Assembly: GCA_003427395.1 (NCBI GenBank) | Contig: BFEA01000520.1 | Location: 475,765 to 539,764 of the forward strand | DNA length: 64,000 nt | Source of the DNA: Chara braunii | Lineage: Eukaryota > Streptophyta > Charophyceae > Charales > Characeae | Direction of reading: 5' to 3' | In this document: positions 1 to 9,786 of the stretch, one piece after another | How the letters are laid out: every line of letters starts with the position of its first letter | Numbering within the stretch: position 1 is the stretch's first letter | Notes under the pieces: model-generated | Databases searched by the model: none | Seen by the model: the letters and a program-made list of their open reading frames with translations, nothing else | Told to the model about the DNA's origin: nothing | Program-made: the position numbers and the translations under genes

Positions 1-46
1 GATGAAGGGGGTATATAAGCAAACAGGCTCCCTGGTGCTCATGATC

Positions 47-530
47 ACGAGCGAGACTGTGTCCGCCCGTAATCAAGGGCTAGGCTCATGAAGTGAGTGG
101 CGGAGAGAGTGCAGCTGGTTATCCGCTACTCTCGAAACGAGGCTGTTCCTGCCCGTGATCGAGGGGTATGTTCATGGAGTGAATAACGGTGTGAGCGCAA
201 CTTGTTATCTGCCACTCTCAAAACGAGGCCGCGCTAGCCCGTATCCAAGGGGCATGTGCATGAAGTTGGAAACGGTGTGAGCGCAGCCGCTATCTGCTAA
301 TCTAAAAACGAGTCTGTACTTGCCCCTGATTAGGGGCGAAATTCATGAAGTGCGAAGCGAAGTGAAACCAGCTTGCTGTCTGCTGCTCACAAAACGAGAA
401 TTGAGTCTACTAGTAATCCTGTGTGTCATTCGTGAGGCGTGAAACAATTTGGTCGCAGCTGACTGTTAGAACATTCAGAACGTGACAGTGCCTGCTTGTG
501 ATGGTGAGCGATATTCAAGAGGGTCTAGTT
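47..530. repeat. Degenerate tandem repeat, ~86-bp unit, about 5 copies
   Basis: Units begin at about 50, 136, 222, 307, 393 and 479 with AACGAG or AACGTG, so the spacing is 85-86 bp. Each unit carries a recognisable order: AACGAG, a GCCCGTGAT-like block, TTCATGAAGTG, then TATCTGC-like sequence. Copies are strongly diverged and no reading frame is shared. Nothing in it identifies a gene or a known satellite. Confidence 0.75.
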
Positions 531-1433
531 TGCTCGCGCGCTGTGGGTAGAGGAATCGACGTTTGGGACGGGACTCACCAAAAGACCGCAGCCACCAGCT
601 AGTTCGAAAGGAGACCGACGGAGGGAAGGGGGAGATTGACTCGCATGGTGCTCACACTGTGTAAGGGGCTGAACGTGAATACGAGTGTGTAAAGAACTAA
701 GCAGTATTAAGCAGGAGAGGAACATGGCATCAAGAGGGGGAGGGTCATTGCTGATTACTTCAGATCTTCGTTGAGGCGAACAGCCGTGCCAGCTGATGTG
801 AAGGTCGTTTGCTTTCACTGTTGGGAAGTATTTCTAATCTTACGGGTGAGGAAACCGTCCTTTTTCCGCTGTAGTCGGGCCAACCGATCCTACTAGCACA
901 ATCATATACTTTCGTTGGTGAGTCAGCCAGTGACTCTCACAGAAGAGGCAATCATTTTTGTCGGTCAGACGTTCAACCAAGTCAGCAGAAGCGACAACGT
1001 TCCATTTTTTACGGTGAGACGATCAGAGTCAAAACATCCTCTTTCGCTGGAGAGGCTGCAAACTACCACTTCCAATTTCCATTTTCTTTGGTTCACGTCT
1101 CTTGATTTTTTTTTTTTATATTTCCCCTCTTTTTTTTTACTTTATTTCACTTCCCTTGTTAGTTAATTTGGCGAGAAACTTTCAGATAATCTTAACTGCA
1201 TATGAAACAACACGGGTATCAGTCAGAGTCGGATATTTTTGAACTCGTCCTAGCGGACAGGTGTATGGGGCCGGGCTGATTCCCTAATAGGGTGACACTG
1301 TTGGAAGGGGGAACGCCGGTAAGAGAGAGAGGGAAGGGGTAAGAGAGGGGAAGAAGCCGAAACACTTTGGCTATCGTTTTTCGAGTTTACTATCTCCCTT
1401 GATGAATGACGAGAGCTTGTTCCTGCTCGGCAC
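531..1433. other. No gene recognised
   Basis: Short open frames only, none with a recognisable domain. There is a T-rich stretch near 1105-1145 and a GA-rich stretch near 1320-1355. I see nothing else to annotate. Confidence 0.6.
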
Positions 1434-1710
1434 TATGATCTCGTAGGCCGAGCGTTGCGAAAAGGGCTTGCGTGTCTCGTGGACAATATTGCTGATTACT
1501 AGGAACTACAAACAAATATCTTGTATGATCTCTCTGGCTGAGCTTCGTGAAGCGGGCTTTCGAGCCACGTTGTCAATGTTGTTGTTTATTGTGAATTGAG
1601 ATCCTATATTTTGCATGATCACCGTGGCTGAACTTTGCGAAACAAGTTTTGAGTGTCTCGCTGTTAATTTTGCAGTCAATCGTGAACAGAACTTCGAACT
1701 TTCGCATGTT
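1434..1710. repeat. Degenerate tandem repeat, 90-bp unit, 3 copies
   Basis: Units start at 1434, 1524, 1614 and (partial) 1705 with TATGATC, TATGATC, CATGATC and CATGTTC. Each continues with a GGC(T/C)GA(G/A) block, then TTGCGAAA-like and GTGTCTCG-like blocks. The spacing is 90, 90 and 91 bp. The family differs from the 86-bp array upstream. No coding potential is evident. Confidence 0.75.
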
Positions 1711-1859
1711 CCTTCTAACAGAACAACCTGGCATCTAAAAAGTGAACATTTATGTCTTATCTCCTCATAGGGAAGTGAAACCAACCTGCTGGTCGCTGAG
1801 GACCTCTGAAGCGGGGGCAGTGAAGTGACAGGCACTGTTACCCGTGGCTTCAGCGAACA

Positions 1860-2460
1860 ACGGGTAACCCTCCCCGGGTTTCCTCACACCGTGGCCAAAG
1901 TGACTGGAATTTGGGCGGGTGCGCCCGTAGAGTGAGGGAGGGCCTGGCCCGTGGCGGCCGTCGCGCTAGGAGCGTGGATGGTCACCAGGATGGCCGGGTC
2001 GGGGCTGGCAGAGGAGGAAGCTCCGCCGTGGGCACCATGTCGGAGGACGGGGGACCCGGAGTGGGAGCCAGGATAAGAGAGAGAGTGAGGAGAGGAAGGA
2101 CGACCAGCGTCCTGGAGTTGTCGCAGACCAGCGGCAAGAGTCGCCACGTGTGCCTGTAAGGGCGCAAGGAGGGAGGTAATGAGGGTGTGCAGATCCCCCT
2201 GGGGCTGATGGCCCTAGTCCGTCGGCACGAGTGTGGAGCCCGATGCCGAGGTTGTCGCCGCCTCGGCGGCTTGGACACGCCGTCGGCCATGGGGAGGTAA
2301 CGGGCCGGACTAGAGAAGGTCGGGGGAGGTCCGCGTGAGCGGAGGGCATAGGGGGAGATCTGCGAAAGAAGGCGACGAACGACGCTAGTAAATCGAGCGC
2401 GGGTGTCGTCAAAGGTGGAGGGGTGGTTCGGATCCAGGGTACCCGAGTGGAAAGGGGGAG
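1860..2460. other. GC-rich segment without a supported gene
   Basis: Frames on both strands stay open across 1884-2412 because of base composition. The predicted peptides overlap one another in several frames and show no domain. A GTAAG follows the plus-strand open stretch at 2155, but with no partner exon I do not call a gene. Confidence 0.5.
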
Positions 2461-2462
2461 TA

Positions 2463-2515
2463 GGAGAGGGTTTAGGAAAACCCTAAACCCTAGAAAACCC
2501 TAAGGAAACCCTAAC
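2463..2515. repeat. Telobox-like (CCCTAAA) cluster
   Basis: Four near-copies of the plant telomere-type heptamer (CCCTAAA/CCCTAAG/CCCTAAC) lie within about 50 bp. They could be a degenerate interstitial telomere repeat or teloboxes of the kind found in plant promoters. No downstream gene is visible to support the promoter reading. Confidence 0.5.
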
Positions 2516-2699
2516 CGGAGTTTGAGTGGTTAGGGCAGGGTAACGGTGACCTAATCAAGAAAATAATAGCAAGAATGGGGGAGGCGGGAAAAAAATAAAT
2601 TAATAGTGAAATTTCAAGACAAAAATAAAAAATAAATAAATACATAAATAAATAAGTTAGTGAGGAGATGGAGGGAAATGAAGTGCCTGATTTTTCAAA

Positions 2700-2900
2700 A
2701 AACTCGGCCGCATTTCGTTACCCCCATGGGGTCGAAGTGTGCCGTCAAGAAGAAAGGCTAAGTAAAATGACGAGATTTTGCCAACACTTCGCTACCCCCC
2801 GGGGGTTAAAATGTGTTGAAAAGACTAAGTGAAAGAAAAACAGAAAATTCGGTAGCACTTCGTTACCCCCACGGGGTCAGAATGTGTGCCGAAAGCAAGA
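2700..2900. repeat. Hairpin-bearing tandem repeat, ~72-bp unit, 3 copies
   Basis: Copies start at 2711, 2785 and 2856. Each contains CACTTCGTTACCCCC, a short centre, GGGGT, then a variant of GAA(G/T)TGTG, giving an imperfect inverted repeat of C-run and G-run. AT-rich spacers with AAGACTAAGT-like sequence separate them. Confidence 0.7.
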
Positions 2901-2964
2901 ATGACTAACTCCTAATCAGATTTAAGGGTGCCGCAAGGAAATTCGAATTTTCAGAATAAAATAT

Positions 2965-3275
2965 AAATAAAATGAAATAAATCAGAAAAAAAAAACGCAA
3001 GTGGGGGATAAGATAATTCGAATTTTTGGAAAAAGAGGAAAGATAAATCAAAAGAATAATAGAAAGAAGAAAAAACAGAAAAAAGAAAGAAATAGGTGGG
3101 AGAGAGAAAAAGAGTGAAGGGGGAGGTAAGGGAAGTGATGGGTTGTAGTTGGGGGAGAGGAGGGTGAGAGAATGGGAGAGAAAGGGATGGGAAGGGTGGG
3201 GAGGGATCAAGAAGCAAAGAGAAAAGGGGAGAAAGAAAAGAAAATAAATGAATGAAGTAGAGTAAGTGCTTGACA
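2965..3275. repeat. ~300-bp polypurine-biased tract
   Basis: The plus strand is overwhelmingly A and G across this stretch, changing from A-rich on the left to G-rich on the right. The overlapping minus-strand open frames are low-complexity artefacts of this bias. Confidence 0.75.
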
Positions 3276-3298
3276 GCACGTTCAGTTATTCTTGTTGG

Positions 3299-4014
3299 TT
3301 AAGTGTGCAGATCTTTATACTCCTCTAGGAGTTTTTCAATCGAAGGCGGATAGGAAGTAGAACATTCCCCTACTTCCTTTACCACGACTATCATTACTTC
3401 CTGTTCCAACTTTTTCTTTGAAACCATTGATCGAAAAGTTTGGTAACTCGTACAACAAAAAGACAGTAGAGTCACAATCAGACTTATGATATAGTTTGAT
3501 TTCAATTCGGAGTGTGCATCCCACAGTTGCACTGTCTTTTCTTTGAACTTAATTTCTGGGTTGGCTTCCTCGTGCCAATCCATTCCCAGAATCATATCAA
3601 ATGGTAAGTTATTTTCCACAAGAAAGGATACCTCGTGAAGAATCTTCTTTCCTTCCTTGGTGCGAAATTGACACTTAACACAATCAACACACTGCGAGAT
3701 AGTGATCGTGAGATAGACGTGATAGGTCGAGTCAGATTTTTCACCTTCATTCCGAGATATAACTTACGGATTGCTTTCTCGGATATGTAGGATCGTGTGG
3801 ATCCCGAGTCCAACAGCGCACCTACGCGTGTATGTGCAATCTCTAAGTCCGCGAGTAGTAGGTCACCCTTAGACTTAGATTTCTTAGCCCACGAGCTTCG
3901 TAATGCTAGCAACTTGTTACCAGGCTCGTCAAGAGAGTCGTCCAAAGAGACAGTACATAAGACAGGTTCAGGATGTTCCGGACGATGGGCCGAAGAAGAA
4001 CCATCCTCTGCCAT
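3299..4014 (-). pseudogene. Retropepsin-type protease fragment of E1
   Basis: The aspartic protease of a Ty3 polyprotein, which would cleave Gag-Pol in the particle. The 3592-4014 frame contains the catalytic LLDSGSTRSYIS motif (DSGS instead of DTGA). A second frame (3299-3619) carries the downstream LPFDMILGMDW motif, so one frameshift near 3600 splits the domain. The fragment ends in the linker SIEKLLEEYKDL that normally precedes reverse transcriptase. The same arrangement occurs in E10 (58057-58794). It is inactive as it stands. Confidence 0.8.
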
Positions 4015-4096
4015 GCGAGTCGAAGGTTGGGAGGGGTCGTAGGCGCCTTACCTTTATCTTGGTCCAAACCCTTTGACTCAGTAGGAGCAGATGCTA

Positions 4097-4924
4097 CTAC
4101 TGGCGGCTCGCTTTTGGGTTACGGATTAATGGGGCAATCACATGCCCTGTAGTACCACACTTTAGGCACTGCGTGTTATCCATCCGCTCCTGCCAGGTTT
4201 CTTGTGACAGTCCCATCTTTTCCCATGGCTTCCCGACCGCAATTCCGGGATGCTCGGGAAACGAGCATGGTCTCTTCTTCTTCGCTGGTGGTCGTGGTCC
4301 TCCCTTGCTGACCACAACGACAGTGACTTTCCCCTTCCCAGACTCACTGCTGCTCGCCACACCCTCGGCCTCCAATGACCACTTCTCCACATTATCGTCA
4401 TCAAAGACAATGAGGGTGTGGTCCTGGCGCTTTTGGCGCCAAAGTACCCGCTTGCCTGCACCTGCACCACCACCAAACTTAACAACAGATGCATACGAAT
4501 TCTTTACCTGAGAAGCCATTTGCTCTCGTTGGAGAGCCAAATCACGAAACTGCCTGTAATTGTACTTACCAGATTTGGACTCTGCCACGAGTTGTCCCCG
4601 GATGGGCTCGGGCAAAGCGCAGGAATACATATACAAGACTTGGTTGTCTTGCAGGTTCAAACCAGGAATCTGCAACAATTGATCCACTTCCCGAGACAAG
4701 GCTTCTACCGAGGTTCAATGTTTCTGACCGATGGTAGTGAGCTGGTCAAAGGCCTTGTCGACCGTCATCTTATCCAAAACACGTTCCTTGATTTTACTCA
4801 GGAACTGCTTCAATGTCAATGTAGCAGCCCACTCCCCGATATCATCAAACCCCGATGCATTGCTTCGGCCAGAACCCATTCCTTTGCTTCCCCACCAAGA
4901 CAAGAAGTAGAGAAAGCAACTTGA
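4097..4924 (-). pseudogene. E1 Gag, capsid and nucleocapsid part
   Basis: The retrotransposon Gag capsid region (LKQFLSKIKERVLDKMTVDKAFDQL in nearby frames, then SREVDQLLQIPGLNLQDNQ) would assemble the particle. It is followed by a basic tail and a zinc-knuckle relic. The knuckle keeps CLKCGTTGH, but the last Cys of CX2CX4HX4C is missing. A frame break near 4700-4715 separates the two capsid pieces. The ORF ends with CAG TAG at 4097, overlapped in the -1 frame by pol. A CCCAAAA heptamer lies four codons before the stop. Confidence 0.75.
4112..4118 (-). other. Putative -1 frameshift heptamer CCCAAAA in E1
   Basis: On the minus strand, gag is read as AAC CCA AAA GCG AGC CGC CAG TAG. The heptamer C CCA AAA fits the X XXY YYZ pattern in the gag frame. 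The -1 frame then reads through the stop as CCA GTA GTA, the same Pro-Val arrangement found at the gag/pol overlap of E2, E3, E6 and E10. No downstream pseudoknot was modelled. Confidence 0.55.
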
Positions 4925-4990
4925 GATTCGGGTTCAACAGGGGCTGTACTACAATAGGTCTGAATTTCGGCAATCCAAAGCAACAAATTT

Positions 4991-5840
4991 TCATCTTTCT
5001 TGCTGCAGAACGTTGAAAGGCAGCTTCATTTTGACTTTCTCTTTTCTCTTTGGTTTCTCAGGTTGGGTGGTGGTGTCTTTCTTTCCATCGGGAGATGTCG
5101 GCGGATTTGAAGGCTCCCCTTTCTTCTCGTCCATTTTGGGAGTTTCTTCCTTCAGAGACTTCATGGCATCTCCCATCAACTTCTTTGGCTTTTCTTCTTT
5201 TTTTTTTTCGACTTCTTCTGACACCTGATTCTTTCCCTTAACCAGATTGATCCTCCCCTTCGGTCATAATAACAGTTTGTCTAATTTCTTGTAACTTTTG
5301 CTCTTGCTGTACATTTCTTTCTTTTTCCTTCCTTAATTTCTCCTTTCTTTTCTTTTCTCGTTCAAGTGCTTCTTCTAATTGTCTGATATTTTCACCCACA
5401 ACTTCTTCAGACACAACTACTTCCTTCTCCTCTTTTCGATCTGAAATCTTTGTAAGTTGCTCAACGATGTACTTATCAAGTGCCTGACGACACTTGATTA
5501 GTTCATTCTGGGCTTGCATGACGTCAATGCCCGTTTCAGCCGATTCAATAGCCGCGTGTACTGCTCTCAAATCGAACTGGGCCCGTACATGGGCCTCGGT
5601 TTCTGCACCGGCGTCATGAAGTTCATAAATCAGTTCGTCCAAGCGGCCTATGAGAACTCTCTTCCGCTCTTCCACTTGTTGTCTAGTTCGTGGATCAGGT
5701 GTCTCCTCATCAATGCCAAAGATGAGTGAGACAAAAGGAGAGGAATAAATCGAGTGAGTGCGGACAATTTCAGACAGTTCTAGAAGAAAGACATCTTGAT
5801 GACGCACAATAAATAACTCAATAACAAGAATAAATTCCAC
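4991..5840 (-). pseudogene. E1 Gag N-terminal coiled-coil region
   Basis: The frame 5238-5840 encodes about 200 residues ending in a strongly charged helical stretch (LEEALEREKKRKEKLRKEKE), a predicted coiled coil. After a stop, 4991-5224 continues with a Lys/Glu/Pro-rich linker (EKPKRKEKVKMKLPFNV). E10 Gag has the same layout: long charged helix, acidic-basic linker, then KIKLKLPW-like sequence before capsid. This supports assignment to Gag and not to a host gene. The true start codon is unclear and at least one stop interrupts it. Confidence 0.65.
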
Positions 5841-6867
5841 GGCCGCACTATTCTACAACAGAAAGGATTTCGGTAACCGAAGAAGAAAAATAAATACAAT
5901 TATTTCTACTTCTAACTTTCGTTGTTCTTTGTCTGTCTGTGTGATGACGTCCTAGTCAAGAGTGTACAGGTCCCACCTCACGCCCATGTGATCAGATTCA
6001 ACACACAAGTACGCACAACACCACAACACAACACAACAGGGTAAGTATGCCAACATCAATCATCAACAGTATGGCAGCCGCCTTCTTCTCTCCTCTGCGT
6101 TGTTCCAGGTGCCAATGCGATAACACACCCCTCTTGACAGCTGGCACTACAGCTGTCTAGACAGCCGTTCAATCAGCCGTACCACCTTTGTCTTTGGAGT
6201 GTAACTCTTACTTGGCCGCCACCTGCCTGCCACGTGTCATCCCTGACGTGCCAACATAGCAGATCTGCCACGTCAGCACATCAATGTCCAATCAATCAGT
6301 GGTGGGATGCCACGTCAGTAAATGTGTGCTCTGGTCCTTCCCACTTGCTGCTTCCTCGCGTCTTGGTGTGATACCGTCACTGTTCCAGCCAATCAAGTCA
6401 ATGCCACGTCAGCCTATGGAGCGAATGCCACGTCAGCAGGCTCACCACGTCAGAAGACAATCGTGTACGACACCTGTCTGCCACATCAGCAACCAGCCTT
6501 GATGTCCAAGGGCCACGTCATCATCAGTACCGGACTTGGTCGCGCCTTAGCTGCTAATGCAACATGAGAATGCCACGTCAACAATCTCTCACAACCAAGT
6601 CTCTAGACGTGGCACATGATATGCCACGTCAGCGTGGGGTCGCAATGTCACCTCACTATCGCTATCCTGGCTGGCGCCCGGTCACTCTTGATCGCAATCC
6701 CGACTGCCCCGTCAATAGTGGTCTTCTCGCCAACGAAGTTCGTGCCACGTCAACAACACCGGCGGTCTTCGTTGTTGTCCACGTCAGATCTCGTTGTCAT
6801 CACATGATACACGCGCGTGTTACTTACCTGGCGCCACTTGGCGCGTGCACGTCGTCGTCAGGAGTAT
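5841..6867 (-). other. E1 leader between primer site and gag
   Basis: About 1 kb without a convincing ORF. It includes the ACGT-core motif array described separately. A consensus splice-donor sequence (CAGGTAAGT, minus strand) lies at about 6822-6830 near the primer site. Confidence 0.6.
6225..6795. promoter_or_regulatory. Array of TGCCACGTCA motifs (bZIP-type ACGT core)
   Basis: At least twelve close matches to TGCCACGTCA, in either orientation, occur in about 570 bp. Examples are near 6229, 6244, 6267, 6309, 6402, 6427, 6443, 6511, 6570, 6606, 6622, 6743 and 6780. The ACGT core with GCC and CA flanks matches the G-box/C-box hybrid class known to bind plant bZIP factors. The position in the retroelement leader is seen; regulatory use is inferred. 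Confidence 0.6.
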
Positions 6868-6879
6868 GCTCTGATACCA
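6868..6879 (-). other. E1 primer-binding site, initiator-Met tRNA
   Basis: The minus strand reads TGGTATCAGAGC, complementary to the 3' end of plant initiator-Met tRNA. It starts three to four bases after the LTR end TTGCA, as expected for minus-strand cDNA priming. Confidence 0.9.
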
Positions 6880-6882
6880 AAT

Positions 6883-7700
6883 TGCAATGAACCCAGGTCG
6901 TGAAGACACTTGTCACCAATGCAAGCCCAGATAAATATCAACGTGTTGATGATTACCAATAATCATAATCCTGTCCAGATAGAATGAGATGGGAGAATCA
7001 TACACAGACGAAGGAGAAGGGAGGGAGATTAGACAAAGAAGAGGAATGAGACCAATGCCCACTTCTGCTTCGGGCTCCCTTCTCGATCACCACCTCAAAT
7101 GATAAATAGCCTGAACGCACATCTAAAGTTCTATTACAATGTGCCACGTGGCACGTCGATCAGTCCTTCATCAACGTACTGGAGCAATGTCGACTTCAAG
7201 ATAACCAGGTACATGTCCACAATCATCCCACAGTCATGATCGCCTCCCGAGTGACGATGATATAGAACAGCAGTGCCGGTTACATAGCCCAGCCACATCA
7301 GCAGCGACGCGTTGCAGCTGCCACGTCAACATGCCCTGAAGACAATAGCCAGCCAGCCACCATGCCGGGCCAGCAGCGCGTCGCCGTAGTCACACAAGTG
7401 CCAGCACAAAGCCAGCGTCGCATCGTCAACGTGTGAAGTCAGCATTGATGCAATACTGGACGAATGTCAAAGTCAAAAAGTCAGCGCTTATGTAGTGTTG
7501 ACGCGGGGTCTGGACCCCGGATGCTGCATCCCTCAGCCGTCCAGATCTCCATGCAAATGACGGCCCAGATTGGCTTGAGACTGAATTCCTTCTGGCCTTG
7601 ATGCTGTCTGGGTAACTGCGCACAAACAAGTGAATGCATCCGACCAAGGGCCTGGGCGCGGTACCTTTGACTTGACAATTGACTTAGACTTTTGATTTTC
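6883..7700 (-). repeat. E1 5' LTR (right boundary uncertain)
   Basis: Sequence directly upstream of the primer site in element orientation. It ends TTGCA on the minus strand. It contains a perfect 14-bp palindrome around CACGTG at 7141-7154 and more ACGT-core motifs. A CTATTTAT element on the minus strand near 7100 could serve as TATA box. No second copy exists here to fix the outer edge. Confidence 0.5.
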
Positions 7701-8160
7701 CCACGGGCAGTGTGTTGTCACACTGCCTGGCGCAGGCGGAGTTTGGCCTGCGTCATTTGGGCTCCGTTTCGAGGGCCCAGACTGCTGCGGAACACGGGTT
7801 ACTGCACTTGAGGGGCCCGGCGGTTGCTAAGGGGCCCCCAGGCCGAGTGCCATCCAACACGCACCCTATAGGCCCACGGCAGCCTTTGGGCCGCAGGTAC
7901 CAGCAGTTGTCCGTTCAGACATCGTTTCGGACTGTAGGTCCAGACGTCGTTTCGGACTGCAGGTCCCAAAGCGACGCCTTGGGCCAGGTACATAGGGACG
8001 AGGCCACTTTTAGGCCAGGTGAGTTTTGGCGCCTCGTTGCATCAGCAGCGCGGTCTGGATACCCGCTACAGGTCCTAGACCAAGTAGGTTGTTTGAGGCC
8101 GGAACGTGAGGTGCGCCCAGCAGGCCCAACGCTACTTATAGCTGGGTTGAGGCTGGGTAC
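7700..8160. other. E1/E2 boundary region, probably decayed E2 integrase tail
   Basis: The minus strand at 7800-8160 stays partly open downstream of the E2 integrase, with frame changes, and is plausibly its C-terminal extension. A direct repeat of CGTTTCGGACTG lies at about 7922 and 7948. No E2 3' LTR was recognised here. Confidence 0.4.
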
Positions 8161-8214
8161 AAAACCCAGACACGTTCCCCTACCTGAAATGTGGACTCTC
8201 GGCGATGCTTGTTC

Positions 8215-9186
8215 TCAGAAGCAATCATTGCTTCCTGAGATTTCTTGATGTGTTCGACAGCTTGCTGCAACAACTTTTGGTACTGGACACGCAAGAGTTG
8301 CAGCAGGTCGGTTTTCGGGCAAAAGGAAGTCTAGAGCAAATCTAGGCATCCACCCCAAGTGCAGATGATTCGGACTGACTCCGGTGGTGCTGTGCACACC
8401 ATTGTTGTACAGGCTGGCGATGGGAGGTAACTTCTCATCCCAGTCACCTTGGTTGGGCTTTACGTAATGCCTCAACATATGCTGCACCACTCGGTTCATT
8501 TGTTCAACCCGCCCGTTGGCTTCGAGATGATTTCCAAAAGTCATCTGGAGTTGGCTGCCCATCTGTTTTGCAGTGTTCTTCCACATTTCACTTGTGAAAC
8601 GAACATCTCTATCACGAACAATAGTCTTTGGCAGTCCAAAGTCATGCACGGAGTTATCCATGAATAACTTGATGATGTGCTCAGTCCTTGCGGTCTCCGG
8701 CATGGCAATCAGTCTGGCGAACTTAGTAAACCTATCAACTATAACGAAGATATGCCTCTTGCCACTCTTGCTGTTCATGAGGGTATCCATGAAGTCCATG
8801 GAAACACTCTTTCCCAGACCAGCAGCAATGGGTAGGGGCTTGAGTAACCCAAGTGGAGCTTGAGTTCGCGGCTTGTCCCGTTGACAGACTTGACAAGTCT
8901 GAACTTACTGTTTGGCTTTGTCTAGCATACCAGGCCACCAAAATCGTTGTACCAAATTCACACTTGTCTTCTTATAGCCAAAGTGTCCCATTGCATCATG
9001 ACATTCTCCTAAAAATAAACTACACAAAATCTCACTAGCTGGGACAGCTAACCTCTTGACCGCTGCCTTCTCAAGGAAGAGTAACCCATCCACCATCACA
9101 AACTCATCAAATGTAGCCTTGTCTTGGGCCTCAAGTTTGCGGATGTTGTCCATCGTGACAGGATCTTCCTTGCAGGCTTCCACCAT
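8215..9186 (-). pseudogene. Integrase of E2
   Basis: Inserts the cDNA into host DNA. The frame 8905-9186 holds the N-terminal H2C2 zinc-binding region (ECHDAMGHFGYKKT). After a break, 8215-8799 holds the catalytic core: DFMD with the first Asp, VRDRDVRFTSEMW with the second, and EANGRVEQMNRV with the Glu, in the usual spacing. The conserved HPETNGQ appears as HLEANGR. The core is nearly intact in sequence, but the frame break between zinc domain and core prevents a continuous product. Confidence 0.85.
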
Positions 9187-9189
9187 TGA

Positions 9190-9786
9190 TCAAGTTACAT
9201 CATCAGATGAGCCAAACTCAATTATTAGCGCACCCAGGTAATCTGCCCTACGTGACAGCGCATCAGCAACCTTGTTATACTCTCCCTTCACATAGTCTAG
9301 CTTAAAGTCATACTGATCTATGACCTCAATCCACCGTTTGAGTGCATCAGAGAGAACAGGTTGTGTCTTGATCCACTTGAGTGTCTGATGGTCAGTCCTC
9401 AGATAGAAGAACCTTTCCAACAAATTGTGTCTCCAGTGGACAAGTGCCTTATAAAGGGCATAGAGTTTCCTTTCATAGGTGGACTTAGCTATTTTCTTAA
9501 AAGGCATCTTGTTACTCATGTACTCAACCGGCCTCAACCTCTTCCCTTCCTGTTGAGCCAGCATTGCGCCAATGCCATATTGGCTTGGGTTAGTGGTCAC
9601 AACAAATGGCCTCTCAGGATCGGGAACCATGAGAACCTCACCATGCATGAGAACATGCTTAAATCGCTTGAAATCAGGTTTACACTCGTCAGTCCATTCC
9701 CATGGTGTGTCAACGTGAGTTAGATCAGTCAAAGGGCTGGCCACCGTACTATAGTTCTTGACAAAGTTGCGGTAGTAGCCAGTCAT
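9190..9786 (-). pseudogene. RNase H domain of E2 (with thumb)
   Basis: This domain would degrade the RNA strand during reverse transcription. The single frame runs from the connection (MTGYYRNFVKNYSTVASPL) through TTNPSQYGIGAML, YERKLYALYKALVHWRH, LRTDHQTLKWI and the final DALSRRADYLG. The first catalytic Asp, normally in T-D-A-S, is Asn here. The DALSRR end runs towards the integrase zinc domain, and the stop just after it separates the two. Confidence 0.85.

Larger units (their letters stand above)
3299..7700 (-). mobile_element. E1: truncated Ty3/gypsy element (5' LTR, leader, gag, protease)
   Basis: Read on the minus strand from high to low coordinates, the order is LTR, initiator-Met primer site (6868-6879), long leader, gag (5840-4097) and protease (4014-3299). 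Sequence resembling the protease to reverse-transcriptase linker is reached at 3299 and then stops, so reverse transcriptase, RNase H, integrase and the 3' LTR are missing. Gag and protease resemble those of E10, so the two belong to related families. The right edge of the LTR is uncertain. Confidence 0.75.

Noticed and set aside
1884-2412. Overlapping Pro/Arg/Ser-rich open frames
   Set aside because: Open in several frames at once because of GC content; no domain, no splice partner.
7700-8160. 3' LTR of E2
   Set aside because: Only short GGGGCCCCC-type similarity to the E2 LTR start; no TG boundary or polypurine tract.
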